A stretch of 64,000 nt of DNA from Cerioporus squamosus (lineage: Eukaryota > Basidiomycota > Agaricomycetes > Polyporales > Polyporaceae), in the NCBI GenBank assembly GCA_022592435.1, contig JABYQS010000053.1:151133-215132 (forward strand), written 5' to 3'. Shown here one piece after another: positions 26,302-38,300 of the stretch. A program made the translations under genes and the position numbers. Below the pieces are notes generated by a model. That model did no database searches and was not told where the DNA came from. It saw nothing but the letters and a program-made list of their open reading frames with translations. Every line of letters starts with the position of its first letter. Position 1 is the first letter of the stretch.

Positions 26302-27110
26302 GGCGCACTCGAATAACTACCGCAGCACGCCGTACCCAGAAAAAACAGAGTGAAGCTAGCAGATGGACGACGGGAAGACGAATGCCAGTGTCGACGTCGT
26401 GGATGTGGAAAGAGTCGCGACGCGCCCGCGGCAATGCCACCGCGTCTTGCCCGCTGACCATCACCTCGCCTTGATCTCTCGTCCAGCGGCTGGTTGCCTT
26501 GTTGTACTCCTTGCGTCGATGAAACACTCGAAGTGTAGGATTTATCAATTCGATATATCTCAAGAGGGCGTGCAACAGTACAACAAGAACTGTCCGCAGG
26601 TTGTGCATAGGCAAGACGATCATGCGCTTTCCGGATGAGCGAGTGACTGAGAGAGCACTATGTACATACGGTCCAGGTGAGTCTGTCCTTGTCAACATGC
26701 CGGAACTTGGGACAATTGCGCAATGTAAAGGGCTTCCTTCGTTGATGCGGCGGTACGAAGGAAGCTCGGAAGTAGTAAATCACGACGCGATGCGTTTCGT
26801 GTGGGCACGAGAAGAATGGGATCGCAGCCATCCATAGCGCTTGTTGTAACGGTGAGTGTCCAATCTATCTTCGTGACATGATCGACTTCGTGCTTAGAGG
26901 GCATGCCGCGGTCGCGGGGGTTTTGAGCTGAGAACGAGCCGAGAATTGCTCCGGCCGAGCATGATCACCCTGCACATCGCGGATTGAATTAGTGACGTTG
27001 CAGAGGGGGGGGGGGGGGGGCTGGGCAGTCTACAGAACTAATGCTACAGTGTTGAGTGATACAGGTGAGCAGTTTGCAAGTTGAAGAGATGCAACGGAGC
27101 TGAGCTCTGT
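26302..27110. other. Intergenic region upstream of GYP5
   Basis: The stretch holds the GYP5 promoter and leader and the 3' flank of the next minus-strand gene. It includes a 16-base G run. No gene seen. Confidence 0.5.
27005..27020 (+). repeat. Poly(G) homopolymer, 16 bases
   Basis: Sixteen consecutive G residues stand alone in ordinary intergenic sequence. The exact length should be trusted little, since such runs are easily misread. Confidence 0.9.
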
Positions 27111-28199
27111 TCAGTACCAGGCGTCCACACCATCCAGCTCCCACTCCCACTCCGCATCCTTCGGGCGGAACCTCTCATATCGCTGGTGAGTGTCTCCGAA
27201 GTCGTCACCGTCGGGGTCGAACTGGAAGTTCAGCCACTCTCCGATGTAAAGCCCGTCCTCGTACACACGCGAAGTCCACGAGCCGAACGGGCGCGGCTTC
27301 GTCTTGCGGCCGCGCTCGTTCCGCCCAGGCTGGCGAGGGATGAAGACAACGCGGACGACGAGCTCCTTGCGTTTCTTGCCCTTCGCGCGCATCCGTTCCT
27401 CGAGGGCCTTCGTGCTGTAGACGCCATGAGTTATAATTTGGAGGGAAGTTGTGACTAGTCGGGCCACTCACTCGGCGTTGAAGAGCTCCCATCCGCGCTT
27501 GAGGAGCTCGACCTCCCGAGTGCGGGGGTCCAGCTTCTCGTCGAGGCCATGGAGGAACGCGAACTTGCGCGAGACGAGAGTGTGGAGGTTGCCCAGGTTG
27601 TAAGACTTCCCCGGGACCATCGGGTTGTGCTCGTTGTCGAACGTGACGTACGGCAGCGTATCAATCTCGTACTCCTTCAGGCGGAAATACGACATGGCTG
27701 CAAGAGCGGTCGCACGTCAGCGGAGATGTTGGCGGGAGGCTGAGGAGGCATGCTGACCGTCGGATCTATGCACCTCCTTGCTCCCGACCTTCTGCTTGTA
27801 GCCAGGGTCGTTGTCCTTCTCCCAACGGTGCTCCTCGCACCACTCCTTCCATCTCTCCGCATGTCTCTTCTTCTCCGCCGTCCTCTCCCGCCGTCGCTCT
27901 ACGGTCTTGTGCAGGCCTCGTTTGCCGTGGAGCTTTGACGAGCGCGGCTGATCAGGCAGAGGCGGCGACAAGCCAGAGGAAGACAGCGAAGACGTCTCAA
28001 CGACCCTACGGGAGCGCTGGCTGGGTCCAGCTTGTATACCGTCCTGTGGCAGTGTTCCGTCGTACTTGCGTTTCCTAGACGAGCGAGGAGTTGCCTGAAA
28101 GTCCACCATCGCTGGGTAGTAGGCGTCGAGAAAAGCAATGAAGCGCTGATAACGCATGAGTGCCAGCGAGAGTGGGGAACTTGTCGCAGCACAGGACAT
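27111..28199 (-). CDS. Hypothetical basic protein, probably nuclear
   Basis: Three exons splice in phase: about 28199-27753, 27699-27469 and 27419-27111. They give a protein of about 325 residues that I cannot assign to a named family. The N-terminal third is Ser/Arg/Lys-rich with a likely nuclear localisation signal (PRSSRKRKYDG) and a strongly basic helix (VERRRERTAEKKRHAERW). The C-terminal 170 residues look folded and conserved in style: SYFRLKEYEIDTLPYVTFDN, LHTLVSRKFAFLHGLD, ELLKRGWELFNAE, LVVRVVFIPRQPGRNERG, and an acidic aromatic end. Starts at internal methionines (28157 or 28109) are also possible. Translation control or RNA work would fit the basic helix, but this is only a guess. 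Confidence 0.7.
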
Positions 28200-29893
28200 A
28201 TAACAGCGTCCGGAGAGGGGTCAGCCTGGGCCTCCAAGTCGCGAACGCCGGCGACGAATGGGGACTGGAACGGCTCCTTCTGTTGCGCGGATTGTAATAT
28301 GCCACTTCGGGCGCACTGCGTGTGCCGCAGCTGTACAACAGAAGGGGGGTCCAGGCGCGACCAGGGCGCGGGAGAGCGCAGAGCTCCCACCTCGGGCTGT
28401 TCGGCCAGACCCAAGGGCGCTAGAGGCCAGAGGCCTAGAACGCAAGGCGTCTATTGTTCAACGTAACCACGGCGCTGTGACCGACAAGTACAAGATCCTC
28501 ACGACTATGTCTTACGGACGTATGCGCCAGTAGGCATTCTAGGCACGATGAGCAGTACACGGGGACAGTGTTATGCGGTGCCTGACGACCTCAGCGCCCC
28601 GGTGCGAACTTGAATCCGGATTTATTCTTCTTCTGCTCGTCGCTGACGTCCTCTGTGGTCTAGGCAGGTCAAGAACGTCGCAGAGGACGACTGCATCTCT
28701 GATAGCGGATGGTTGTGCTCGTCTTTACTCATGCACCGTTCGATCTTGTCCCTCTAGCGCTCTCGGAGGATCGAATTGGGTTCTCTCCGCGTGTTACGGG
28801 GTCTCACCTCAACGTGAATCCTTGCCCGTGCGTTGTCGCATAGCTGTCGGGACTCAAAACCGTCGGTTCTATCCCCTGCGGCAGCTAGAGCGCGGAGCAT
28901 CCTGGCGGATGTCACCAGTGGTAGGATACTCGTCCCGATCCACAATCAGTACTGCACTGACGCTGATCTCCTTGTCGTACCGCTCGTTCGCTGGCTTCGC
29001 CACGGGGACAGACTCCCCGGTGAGGATCCACTCGTCGAGCTCGAACTTCCGCGACTGATTTTCTGTGACAGACGCCTCGCAGACCGCAGTCACTACATGG
29101 GCGTATACCAAACACTCGAAATACCACTGTCAGCTGGGTGCGGAGCGCTTCCATGAAGGTTCTCAAACCCTGAAAACGCCAGATAGGTTTGGCCAACCGC
29201 TGAAACTCTATCCAATGATGTCACCCGGCTTGCGAGTGTTCAAGGGAACGTGGGACGTAAGTCCGGACGCAGATCTTCTGCAAGGACGCTACTGCAAGCG
29301 TATATATTTGTCGCATTAGTCGACCGATCGCCCCACCATATCAGGCTTACGGCCTCTCACCGATACCACGATAGAAGCTTTCTGCAGGTGCGCTAGAAGG
29401 CGTATTTGCCACCAGGAGCTGCCGCTTTCTGTCACCGCATCGTCTGAAGTCCCGGTGGCATCCGTTGGTGCCATTTTTATGTAGGCGTTTCTACCACTTC
29501 TCCACCGACTGTTGTGTTGATGTACACCCGGAGATACAGTCATTCGCCACTCTGAGACCGTTCGAGCTATTGTGCCTTCTTCGTCGGCCTCCGGGAATGG
29601 AGGTTCATTACGGAAAGCCTGCCTCCACCACCTATTTCCAGGTACATTAACGTCCACTGTGGCGTCCTAAATAGCCAGTACACGAGATGCGCTGTTACCA
29701 CGGGGCCCTTCTTCCGGCGCAGGATGTCAATTTTGGTGGCACCCGAGGCAAACCGTAGCCCCTTCCCGAGGCCATCCTTTCGGTAGAGCGCTTACATCAA
29801 GACATAAGACTCTCGTCTGAAGTCCGAGAGAGAACGAAGTTGTCAGTCCCGACGCTAGCCAGCACACTACTACCACGGTCGACGCGGTTCATC
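28200..29893. other. Long intergenic region with decayed sequence
   Basis: About 1.7 kb separates the basic protein gene (-) from the O-methyltransferase (+). Apart from a P-type ATPase relic near 28890-29240, no intact gene is visible. Short open frames on both strands are interrupted and unlike any family I know. Confidence 0.5.
28890..29240 (-). pseudogene. Relic of a P-type ATPase actuator domain
   Basis: On the minus strand one frame reads KFELDEWILTGESVPVAKP followed by ANERYDKE. TGES is the invariant actuator-domain motif of P-type ATPases, and the acidic residue two before it plus the VPVAK tail fit the P2 class, for example fungal ENA-type sodium pumps. Upstream in another frame a KPGDIIG piece corresponds to the conserved PGDIV loop that precedes it, but a stop follows at once. 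No phosphorylation motif (DKTGT) or membrane helices are seen nearby. The fragment is therefore a frame-broken remnant of a lost or moved gene. The ENA assignment is tentative. Confidence 0.6.
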
Positions 29894-31889
29894 ATGGGAG
29901 ATTTCGCTAACGACACGCAGCTCACGACACTGCTTTCCCTCCTGACAACCTCTATCCACACAATCGAGGCCGAGCTCAAGGCAGCCAACATGCCACCGTT
30001 CACGCTCGAGCCGAAGTACCATCCCCTCGACTCGCTCGATGCCGTGCCGACTCCACGGCTTCACGAAGCTCGACGAGTGGCCATGGCTGCCTCCAACATG
30101 ATCAAAGCGCTAGTACAAGACGTCGGAACTGCAATGATAGTACGCCGTGACGTTGTGTCGTTCATTTGAGCAGAGCTGATGCTGGTCTCGGTCGTAGGAC
30201 ATGTCTACGCAGTCCCTTGACCAAGCAGCGTACATCCTGACCGCAGACATCCAGCTTATCGACGTCTTCCACACCGAAGAGGAGAAGACCAAAGGCCTCC
30301 ACGTCGATGAGATTGTCTCTCGTCTTCCAGAGGGCAAGAAGGTCGACCCGCAGAAACTGGCGCGGTGCCTGAGACTGCTCAGCACGGAGCACTGGTGTGT
30401 TCCCTCACTCCCGCGAGACATCACCCAGCTGACGATCCTTCTATACAGGTGGATCGAGCCTTCCTCAGAGGTCTTCGCGCCTCTTCGATGGGCCCTGATC
30501 AACAGCCCGGGCTCCTGCTCCTGGGCATGGGCCGATCCGGTTTCGTATGGAACGCTCGTTGGCAGCGTTGCATTCACTGAGCAGATGACCGACCCTGCAA
30601 AGATTGACGACGACACCATTGAGGCTGCGCCCTTCGTGCGCGGCTTCCACCGAATGGGCATGACGCACGTCAAGAACTGGTGGGATTGGTTCATGCAAGA
30701 ACCTGACCGCCTGGAGCGATTCGCTCGGAGCATGGAAGGAAGCGGTGAGCGCCACACACAATTGCATAACTTCGTGACGCTTGCCATGAGTCTGACCCGT
30801 GCGTGCGCTACATAGGATACATGAACCTCGCAGCCATCAAGGTCGACTATCCATGGGAGTCGCTCCCGCCGAACACCACCTTCGTCGACGTCGGCGCGGG
30901 CCAGGGCAGCGTATCCATGCACATCCTGAAGCACGTCTACGACAAGGTACCGACCCTCAGGGTCGTCTTGCAGGACCGCCCCCAGCACATTGAACAAGGC
31001 AAGAAGTTCTGGGCGCTGGAGCTCCCGGCCGCTGTCGAAGACGGACGTGTGACGTTCGAGGACCACGACTTCTTTCAGGAGAACCCGCGCAAGGAGCCCA
31101 ACACCATCTATTGGTTCCGCTTCATCATGCGTGAGTGTTTCACGTTCTTCGCCGTCTGTCTAGACTTACCTGTGCCTCTTCTGCGTCTCGGTTATAGACG
31201 ACTGGACTGACGAGTGAGTCAGCACCCTGATACCAATGAAGCCGTGTATTAATCACTCGGCATTCGTCCAGCTACGCAATCAAGATCCTGAGAAGCATCC
31301 GTGCATCCTGCCACCCAACGTCCAGAGGTGACGTCGAGGACATCTCGGCCTGATGTATCCATGCTGACTCACATGGTCTGTTGTTCAGTCCTTCTCGGCG
31401 AATCCGTCATGCTTGAGGCCCTGCCAAGCAAACCTAGCGGGAGGGGCGTGGCTGAGTTTGAGGACGAACTGCGATCCGTCAACAACGATGTGGTGAGTAC
31501 ATCCTCCATTTCTACTAAATATCATTTCCACCCATACGTGCACCCACGCAGCCGTACAAGCCGCTCAAGGCGCCATACCCGATCCCTCAGAATTATGGCT
31601 TCGCCACCAAGTCGACTGCACAGTATGACATCGTACGTCGCTCCGCATGTCCCATAAGCCTATTGATGGCTGACCACGTCCACTGGATCCGCACGCAGCT
31701 CATGTACAACCTCCTTAACGCTCTCGAACGGACGATGGGGAACTTCGAGACGATTGTCGCGGCGTCGGATTTCAAGATTGCCCGCGTCTACCCCACGCGC
31801 GGAACGTCGAGCAGTAAGTATCGCTGAGCAAACTCCTCATGCAGATTGTATCTGACGTCCTCGCAGTCATAGAACTGGTGCCCGTTTGA
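29894..31889 (+). CDS. SAM-dependent O-methyltransferase (Methyltransf_2 type)
   Basis: Nine or so exons give about 470 residues in the layout of fungal O-methyltransferases. There is an N-terminal helical and winged-helix dimerisation region (AAYILTADIQLIDVF, LHVDEIVSRLP, KLARCLRLLSTEHW). The Rossmann domain carries the SAM-binding glycine motif FVDVGAGQGSVSM, the acidic residue of RVVLQDRP, and DHDFFQ. The catalytic histidine of the HDWTD motif is split by an intron: C at 31130 and AC at 31198-31199. The C-terminus reads VLLGESVMLEALP, then the acidic EFEDELRS and a last helix. Such enzymes methylate hydroxyls of aromatic or polyketide substrates, but the substrate cannot be told here, and no other secondary-metabolite gene is adjacent. 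An upstream in-frame extension lacks an ATG. Confidence 0.9.
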
Positions 31890-32236
31890 ACCAAACGGGC
31901 TATTCAAACTCAAGTGGGCAACGCGGGCCACAGCGGTATAAGTAGATCTATATGTCTTTGTCTCTCCCTGGTGTGCCACCTTCAACAGGTCGTTTCACTG
32001 TTTCACATGTATCTCGCAGGTTCACAAATCAGGCATTCCGTGCGGAGCACGGGCAGACGTCTAGTAGAGTACTAGTAGCGAATCTGTATGTAGGGTATCA
32101 TGGTGCGAGGGTGTACTGGTACAGACGGTGCCAATAGATTATCGTCTCACAATCGTGGTACATGGTTGGGGCCTGCCTTCTTCGCGCTCGCATGCGGCTA
32201 CTCCCACATGCTTGTGGTCTCAAGACTTCTGTCAAA
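31890..32236. other. Convergent 3' spacer
   Basis: About 350 bp between the 3' ends of the methyltransferase and the DUF6533 gene. No gene or repeat seen. Confidence 0.5.
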
Positions 32237-33994
32237 CTACCAAGATGCACGAACTCCGCTGCCAAATGATTCTCCGGATGCTTGACGGTCGAGCGCGAAG
32301 GGGAGAACATCATCGCTCCGCTCGCCGACCGTCCTCTCCCCAGGCTCCTCTCCGCTCGGAGACCACAGGTCGTCAGGCTGGAGCGTAAATCCAACCGCGC
32401 CTACGACTCCGCCCAAGTCTACGGAAGAATGGAAGGAGTTCAGCGAGTGCTGGTACTGTGTGCGTCTCTTGACTTCCTGAAGGTTCATCAAGAATCTCGA
32501 GACGAGGATGGCCGTGACGCTGAAGGGCGGGATAGGGTGTCAGCTCCGAGAGTCGGAACCCCCTGTCATGACGGGGCCAAGCTGAGACGTACGGTTCCGT
32601 GAAACTGATGATATAGCTTGTCTGAGACACTGAGACAGCGATCTGCCCCACGAGACAATTGTTGTGAGATCCTGAGTCAGTCCGCCGTCGAAATGACATT
32701 GCTCACCGACAGTATAGTGAACACAAGATGCAGGGTGTTGAGAACCGTGAGTATCCTGCCTCGGGGTCAGCTCAGGCATGAGGTCCGCAGCACGAGGATA
32801 GACACGGGACTCACACGAAATAGATAGTACCTGAAGCTGAGGATCAGATGGACGTGCAGGGGAAATAGGTGAATGTGCTCACCGTTGACAAGAAGCAACT
32901 TAGAGAACGTCGGTAGATGCATTCGAAGCCCGTTGTTCCTAATGGAGCTGTACGTCGCGAACCACGTGAAGAAGACCACGAGGACGTCGCTTACGATGAG
33001 CGATGAGCGCGAAACGATCGTGACTGAGATGGACTCCAGTCTGAGCAACCACGAACCACAACATCAAAGCAAACGGCTTACATCTACGGACTTGTCAGGG
33101 TCTTAGAGACTCGAATTCGGAAAACCGGTGCACGTACATGATAGAGAGCCTGGGAGGCACCGTTGAGACCGACTGACATCCCAGAACTGGCACAACCTCT
33201 CCATGTTCCCAGCGGTAGTGGAGCTGGAAGACCGTGACGCAGTGAGACCGAGGTGAAGAGATCCATCAATGAAGTTCCACTCACCAGGTTCAGTACGATC
33301 GGAAAACCTGCAAAAAGGAGGACAGACGCGGCCAAGTACCAACGCCTCCCGCATATGGCGTATACGCGCAAACTTGAGAACACTTCCCGGGAGCTAAATA
33401 AGCAATATTGCTCTCGAGTATAGAAGAACGAACTCACGGGCCCACGGGACATACTGGAGCATCACAAGCGCGATAGAAGCCGAGTTTGACGCGTTGCAGC
33501 TGGTGGAGAACCCATTAGCTCCATGTCCCTCTCCAATCAGGTCGACCTGCCGAACTACCTCTGCAGCCTCTCGTAAGTGCCAAGACTCGCGACAGCTAGT
33601 GGACATGCTAAAGCTACTCACCGCATCTGTCGTCGCCGTTCCTCCTGCGAAGCTCGAGGCGATATAGATGATGGGAATGTATCTGTTCGATAGGAACATA
33701 ACCGTCGCTATCGAGATCTTGTCCCTCCAGAACAAGTCGACTTCGCGGCCGAGTGTGATGGTCCACTCGAATACGAGGAGAGCTGTGGACAACCAGGAGT
33801 AAGTATCAGCGACAGCCTTCAACCGACGCGGAGTCCTCCCGCAACGCACCAATGATTGCGACCACGCAGAAATTCGAGGTGTATCTGAGAGAGCAGGGTG
33901 GTCAGCAGGTCGGATGTATAGAGATGCAGGAGGCTCACATCTCCGACAGGACCGCGACAAGCTGTGCGATCTCAGAGGAGGGTATCGAGCTCAT
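32237..33994 (-). CDS. DUF6533-type multi-pass membrane protein
   Basis: A short first exon (MSSIPSSEIAQLVAVLSEM, from 33994) leads to a segment around SNFCVVAI. The DUF6533 signature follows: ALLVFEWTITLGREVDLFW, then RDKISIATVMFLSNRYIPI, a hydrophobic exon starting IIYIASSFAGG. Later exons give further helices (VFSSLRVYAICGRRWYLA, SVLLFAGFPIVLNLV, YYLFRVSPVS-like and a segment near 33000). The cytosolic end has SRFLMNLQEVKRRTQ and a polar tail ending at TAG 32237. The family is abundant and uncharacterised in mushroom-forming fungi, usually with six or seven helices. Exons between 33300 and 32500 are the least certain part of the model. Confidence 0.75.
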
Positions 33995-35305
33995 AGCGTT
34001 GAAGGCAAGCAGCGGCAGAAACTTATGGGAAGTGTGCTTGGGTGCACAAGCTTCCCAGCAACGTGAATCGCGCCTTTATGCAAACGAACTGCGAGCCAGA
34101 AGGGAGCTCGCAGCTCATCCCCGCGAGCCTATCGTCGCAGAAGCCATGCACAGTTACAGTTGGACATGGTCAACAGGCACTTGCTGGGGTCGGACAGAAG
34201 GTGTTCGGCGCTGATCCCGGCCTGAAAGAACCACACTCCAAGTTTCCTGGATCTGCTGGTTGCGGTGAAAGTATGTGAGGGAAGCAAAGCGACGGTGACG
34301 ATCCACGCATGTCATCGAACTGCCAGGCCCCTCCCGCAGCCTGCCACACGCGTGTCGCAGCGTTCCCCACTCACCCGCCAGGCCAGGACATGTTCGCATG
34401 CGGGGTGCATGTACGATCCTTCGCAGGGCGTGGGGCAAAGCAATGAGGAAGATTTGAGAACCTAGTCGGCCAGTCTACCTGCACGCTGCGACCCGATCTG
34501 ACAGCAGACCGCAGCGACCCGTCCTACGCCGCAAGAGACACGAGGAAAGGACCCTTCGCTGGCTCCTGTCAACGCGGCCGTGGTCGTCAGTCTGCAGGAT
34601 TAGCTCAATCAAACCAAGTTTACAATGCGGTACGCACGGATTACACTCGTTACCAGGCCTAGCCTAAGGGAAGCCAGGGAAGGCCGGCTCCCGCATGAAC
34701 CTCTCTTCAGTAACTCTGAACGCCCGACACTACGCAATCTCAAGCTGAACGGCTTGCGAAGTCTACCTGTGGAAGCGCGGATTTATAGGTACATGGTGGT
34801 AGCACGAAGTCAAGCTTGAAGCTTGAAGCTTGAAACTGCCACGCCGGTGGCCAGCCGCTTCGAGCGTCAAACATCCCATCCGTCCTGACTCATTGGAGTC
34901 GGTCTCCAGCAAAATTGTCTCGAGAGCATGCATTACAACAAGTACTCTAAGATACACGATACAAGAACTTCAATCAATCAATCATACGCATAAGACCCGT
35001 ACACAGAACCAAAAACTACGCGACTACCGCCGTGTATGCAGTATAGTAACGTGTAAACTATAGCCCTCCGACTCAAGAGACCGTGTCGGTGCACCTCAGG
35101 GTCCCCAACTGGTATACGGGTGCACCGTGCACGTCAGTCCCATGGATGGTATTAGCGTGGGTGGAGAAGATGACGAGGCCGTACGATGGGAGAGAGTGAG
35201 GGGTCGTATCATGAGCAAGTATCCCGGTCGTGAGTTGAGGTGAGGTGATATCGGAGGTAGCAGCTTGGTCTCGCAAGGATTGCAACCCGCCTACGGACGT
35301 GTACT
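33995..35305. other. Intergenic region of 1.3 kb
   Basis: The stretch lies between the DUF6533 gene start and the ErdS stop. It contains a perfect triplet of the heptamer AAGCTTG at 34812-34832 and no convincing gene. Small open frames here have no family resemblance. Confidence 0.45.
34812..34832 (+). repeat. Tandem heptamer AAGCTTG x3
   Basis: Three perfect copies of a 7-bp unit, each containing a HindIII-like palindrome, lie in intergenic sequence. Confidence 0.9.
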
Positions 35306-38300
35306 CTACTTTGGCTTCTGGAGCATGGACATAATCGCCTCAATGCCCTTCACGCCGAGCCCGCCCTTCGGGTAGCAAATGTACAACTGCAAACACACAC
35401 CCAGTCCGTCAGCCCGACGCTCCCTGACAGCCACGCCCGCGGAGCGGAAAACACTCACCGGATCGTGCCACGTCCCAAACTTGCTCCGGAAGTCGCCCTT
35501 GCCCATCAAGTTGAACGTCGTCGACAGCCCGTTGTACGCCTTCTCGAGCGTCTTGAAGCGCAACCCATGGATGTTGTCCGCCGCCTCGAGCTTGCCCGTC
35601 GCGCCCGCGCCAAACGTTGCGCTCTTCACGCCCGCGTCGCCCAGCTTCTTGATCACGTACGTCAGGATGTACTCGATCGCGCCGAGCGGTGCCCCAGGGA
35701 ACTCCAGCGCCCACTTGATCTGGAAGCCGTGCTTCGGGGCGAGCTGTGCAAGGACGACCATCGCGCAAGGCTGCATCGACGAAACGCAGTCAGCAATCTG
35801 TCACCCACTTGAGACCAACGCCGACCAAACGAACCTTGCCCTCCTTGTCCATAGCGTAGTAGTACTTCCGGTGCTGCATGTCGTCGAACGGCCGCACACC
35901 CGTCAGGTGGATCTGTGTGCCCTTGCGATTTGCCTCCCAATCCTTGCAGCGCTGCTCAAGCTGCTGGCGGGTATGGTCGTCCATATCGCCAACCTCGACA
36001 ATCTTCACGCCCTCGCGCTCGGCGCGGTGGATCTTCCGCCGGACAGTCTTGTCCGTCTCCGCTGGGTCGACCTCGGTGGGGTTGATGCGCTCCTCGGCAA
36101 CAGCGATGACAGCGCCCCACCCGAGCTCCTGGGCGAGATAGTGTTCGGTCGTCTTGTCGATGCAGCACCACACGGGCTTGAGCCCCTCCTCGTGCAGGAA
36201 CGCCAGATACGCCTTGACGACACGTGGGATCTGATCGGCCGTACAGAGAGGGTTGCCGAAGGTGACGGCGAACCCGTCCTGCGGGATGTAGCCGACCGCC
36301 GCACCTGTGGCCTTATCCCGCCATACGGTCCAGGCAGGATCCACCCAGCTCGTGTTAGTCGCGTCACCGTACTTCGCGATAAGCTGCAGAATCATCTTAG
36401 CACTGCGAAACGATGCCAAACCGCAGGGCGATAGACGTACGTTCTCCAACGGCGGCAACTCGCCATGTTTTTTCCCGGGCGGGAACGTTGACGACTCAGG
36501 ACCATGCAAAATGAGCGTGTTCGCAGCTACTAACGCAGCCTCGGCGTGGTCCACACCACGATTGAGGAAGCTGCGGGGGTCGCGCGGGAACAGGCTCGCC
36601 CAGCGGACGTTCCCGAGCTTCAGGAACAGCATAACGATCCGTTCCAGGCCGACGCCACCGCCACCATGCTGTCGGAAGCGTCAGCAACAATCGCGGAGGG
36701 ATACGGAAGAAAGGCCCGGATGACTCACCGGCGGGCAGCCCCAGCGGAAGCCGTCCACGTACTCCTTCATGGAGTCTGGATCGACGCCGACCTCCTTCAT
36801 GCGCTCTTCGAGGAAGGGTGCGGTGTGTATACGCTGACCGCCAGACAAGATCTCCTCACCGCGCAGGAAGAAATCATAAGAATTGGACCATTTCTAGTAT
36901 GGCGCACATACTCGTCAGCGACTGGCTACACGGCAGACAAAGCCGCACTCACCGGGTTCTCGCGATCTGGCATGGTGTAAAACGGGCGCACTTCGAGGGG
37001 GAACTTGTCGATGATGTAAAAGTCCGCGCCGTACTTCTCTTTCACGAGCTGTCCGAGTCGAACCTCCGCGCGGGTGCTGAGATCCTCGTCCTCGGAGAGC
37101 TGACGGCCGTCATCCTCGGTCCAGCCGGACTCGTTGAGCATGCGGATCCCGTCCGCAAACTTGATGCGAGGCGTCTCGTCAAGGATAACGAGATCATCGT
37201 GAGGGTAGTACTTCTTGACGGTCTCGATCTGTGCGAAGGGTTGTCAATTGTAAATACGAGCCGTCTCGAGAGCGTACGCACCTCAGCCCTGAACTTGGAC
37301 TGCAGCCCCTTGAAGATGAACTTCAAAAGCTCGTCCAACATGTCCATGACTTCGTGGTAGTCACTGTCGATCGCCATCTCCAGATCCAAACCGGTGAACT
37401 CTGTCAAATGTCTATGGGTATTGGAGTTCTCGGCTCGGAAGACGGGACCGATCTCGAAGACGCGCTCCATGTCCGCTGCGATGCACATCTGCTTGGCGAG
37501 CTGGGGACTCTGCGCGAGGTATGCGGGTCGCCGGAAGTAGTCGACCTTGAACACTGCAGCACCCGACTCCGTGGCGGACCCTTGGAGCTTGGCGGAGTGA
37601 ATTTCGACAAACCCCTTCTCCGTGAGGAAGGAGCGGAAGAAATCGCAGACACCCGCGTGGATGCGGAATATCGATTGCGACGCGGGGGACTGCCCACGAA
37701 GTTAGCCGCAGGTGAGATGACAAGTTGTATGACCTACGCGTAAATCCAGGACTCGGTTGTCGAGACGCGTCCGCTCCCCGACACGGGTGAACTGCGCATC
37801 CTCCTACAGTGCGATACCGGTGAGACGCCCGTTCGACTACGATGCGATGACCACATACCCTCTCGTAGTACTCTTTTGGTCTCGATACGTCCTCGACCTG
37901 GAATGGCAGGGTGATGCTGGGAGCTGCGATGATATGTAGCTGGAACAACACCGCTCAGCGTCACGCATCTCAAGAACCTGACTGTATGCGCGCACCTTGC
38001 AGATCTTGACTTCGTATTCGTGGATAGTTGTGCTGTGGACCTCCTCCTGGTTTGGCGGCGGACGCTGCACTATGCCCTCTACGAGCACAATCGACTCTCG
38101 TGCGAGCCCCTCCGCCCAGCGAACCATAATCTGGGAGACGCGATCTGGCTCCTCTGTGAGGACACCTTGCACGGTCGTATACTGATGCCGGAGAATGATA
38201 AAGACGATCTTCGTGCCTGGGTTCCCGTAAGCGACTAGCGCAGCGCGACCAGCAAGTAGCGCGTACCTAGTGGACGGATGTGGTGGACACGCGCACGGAA

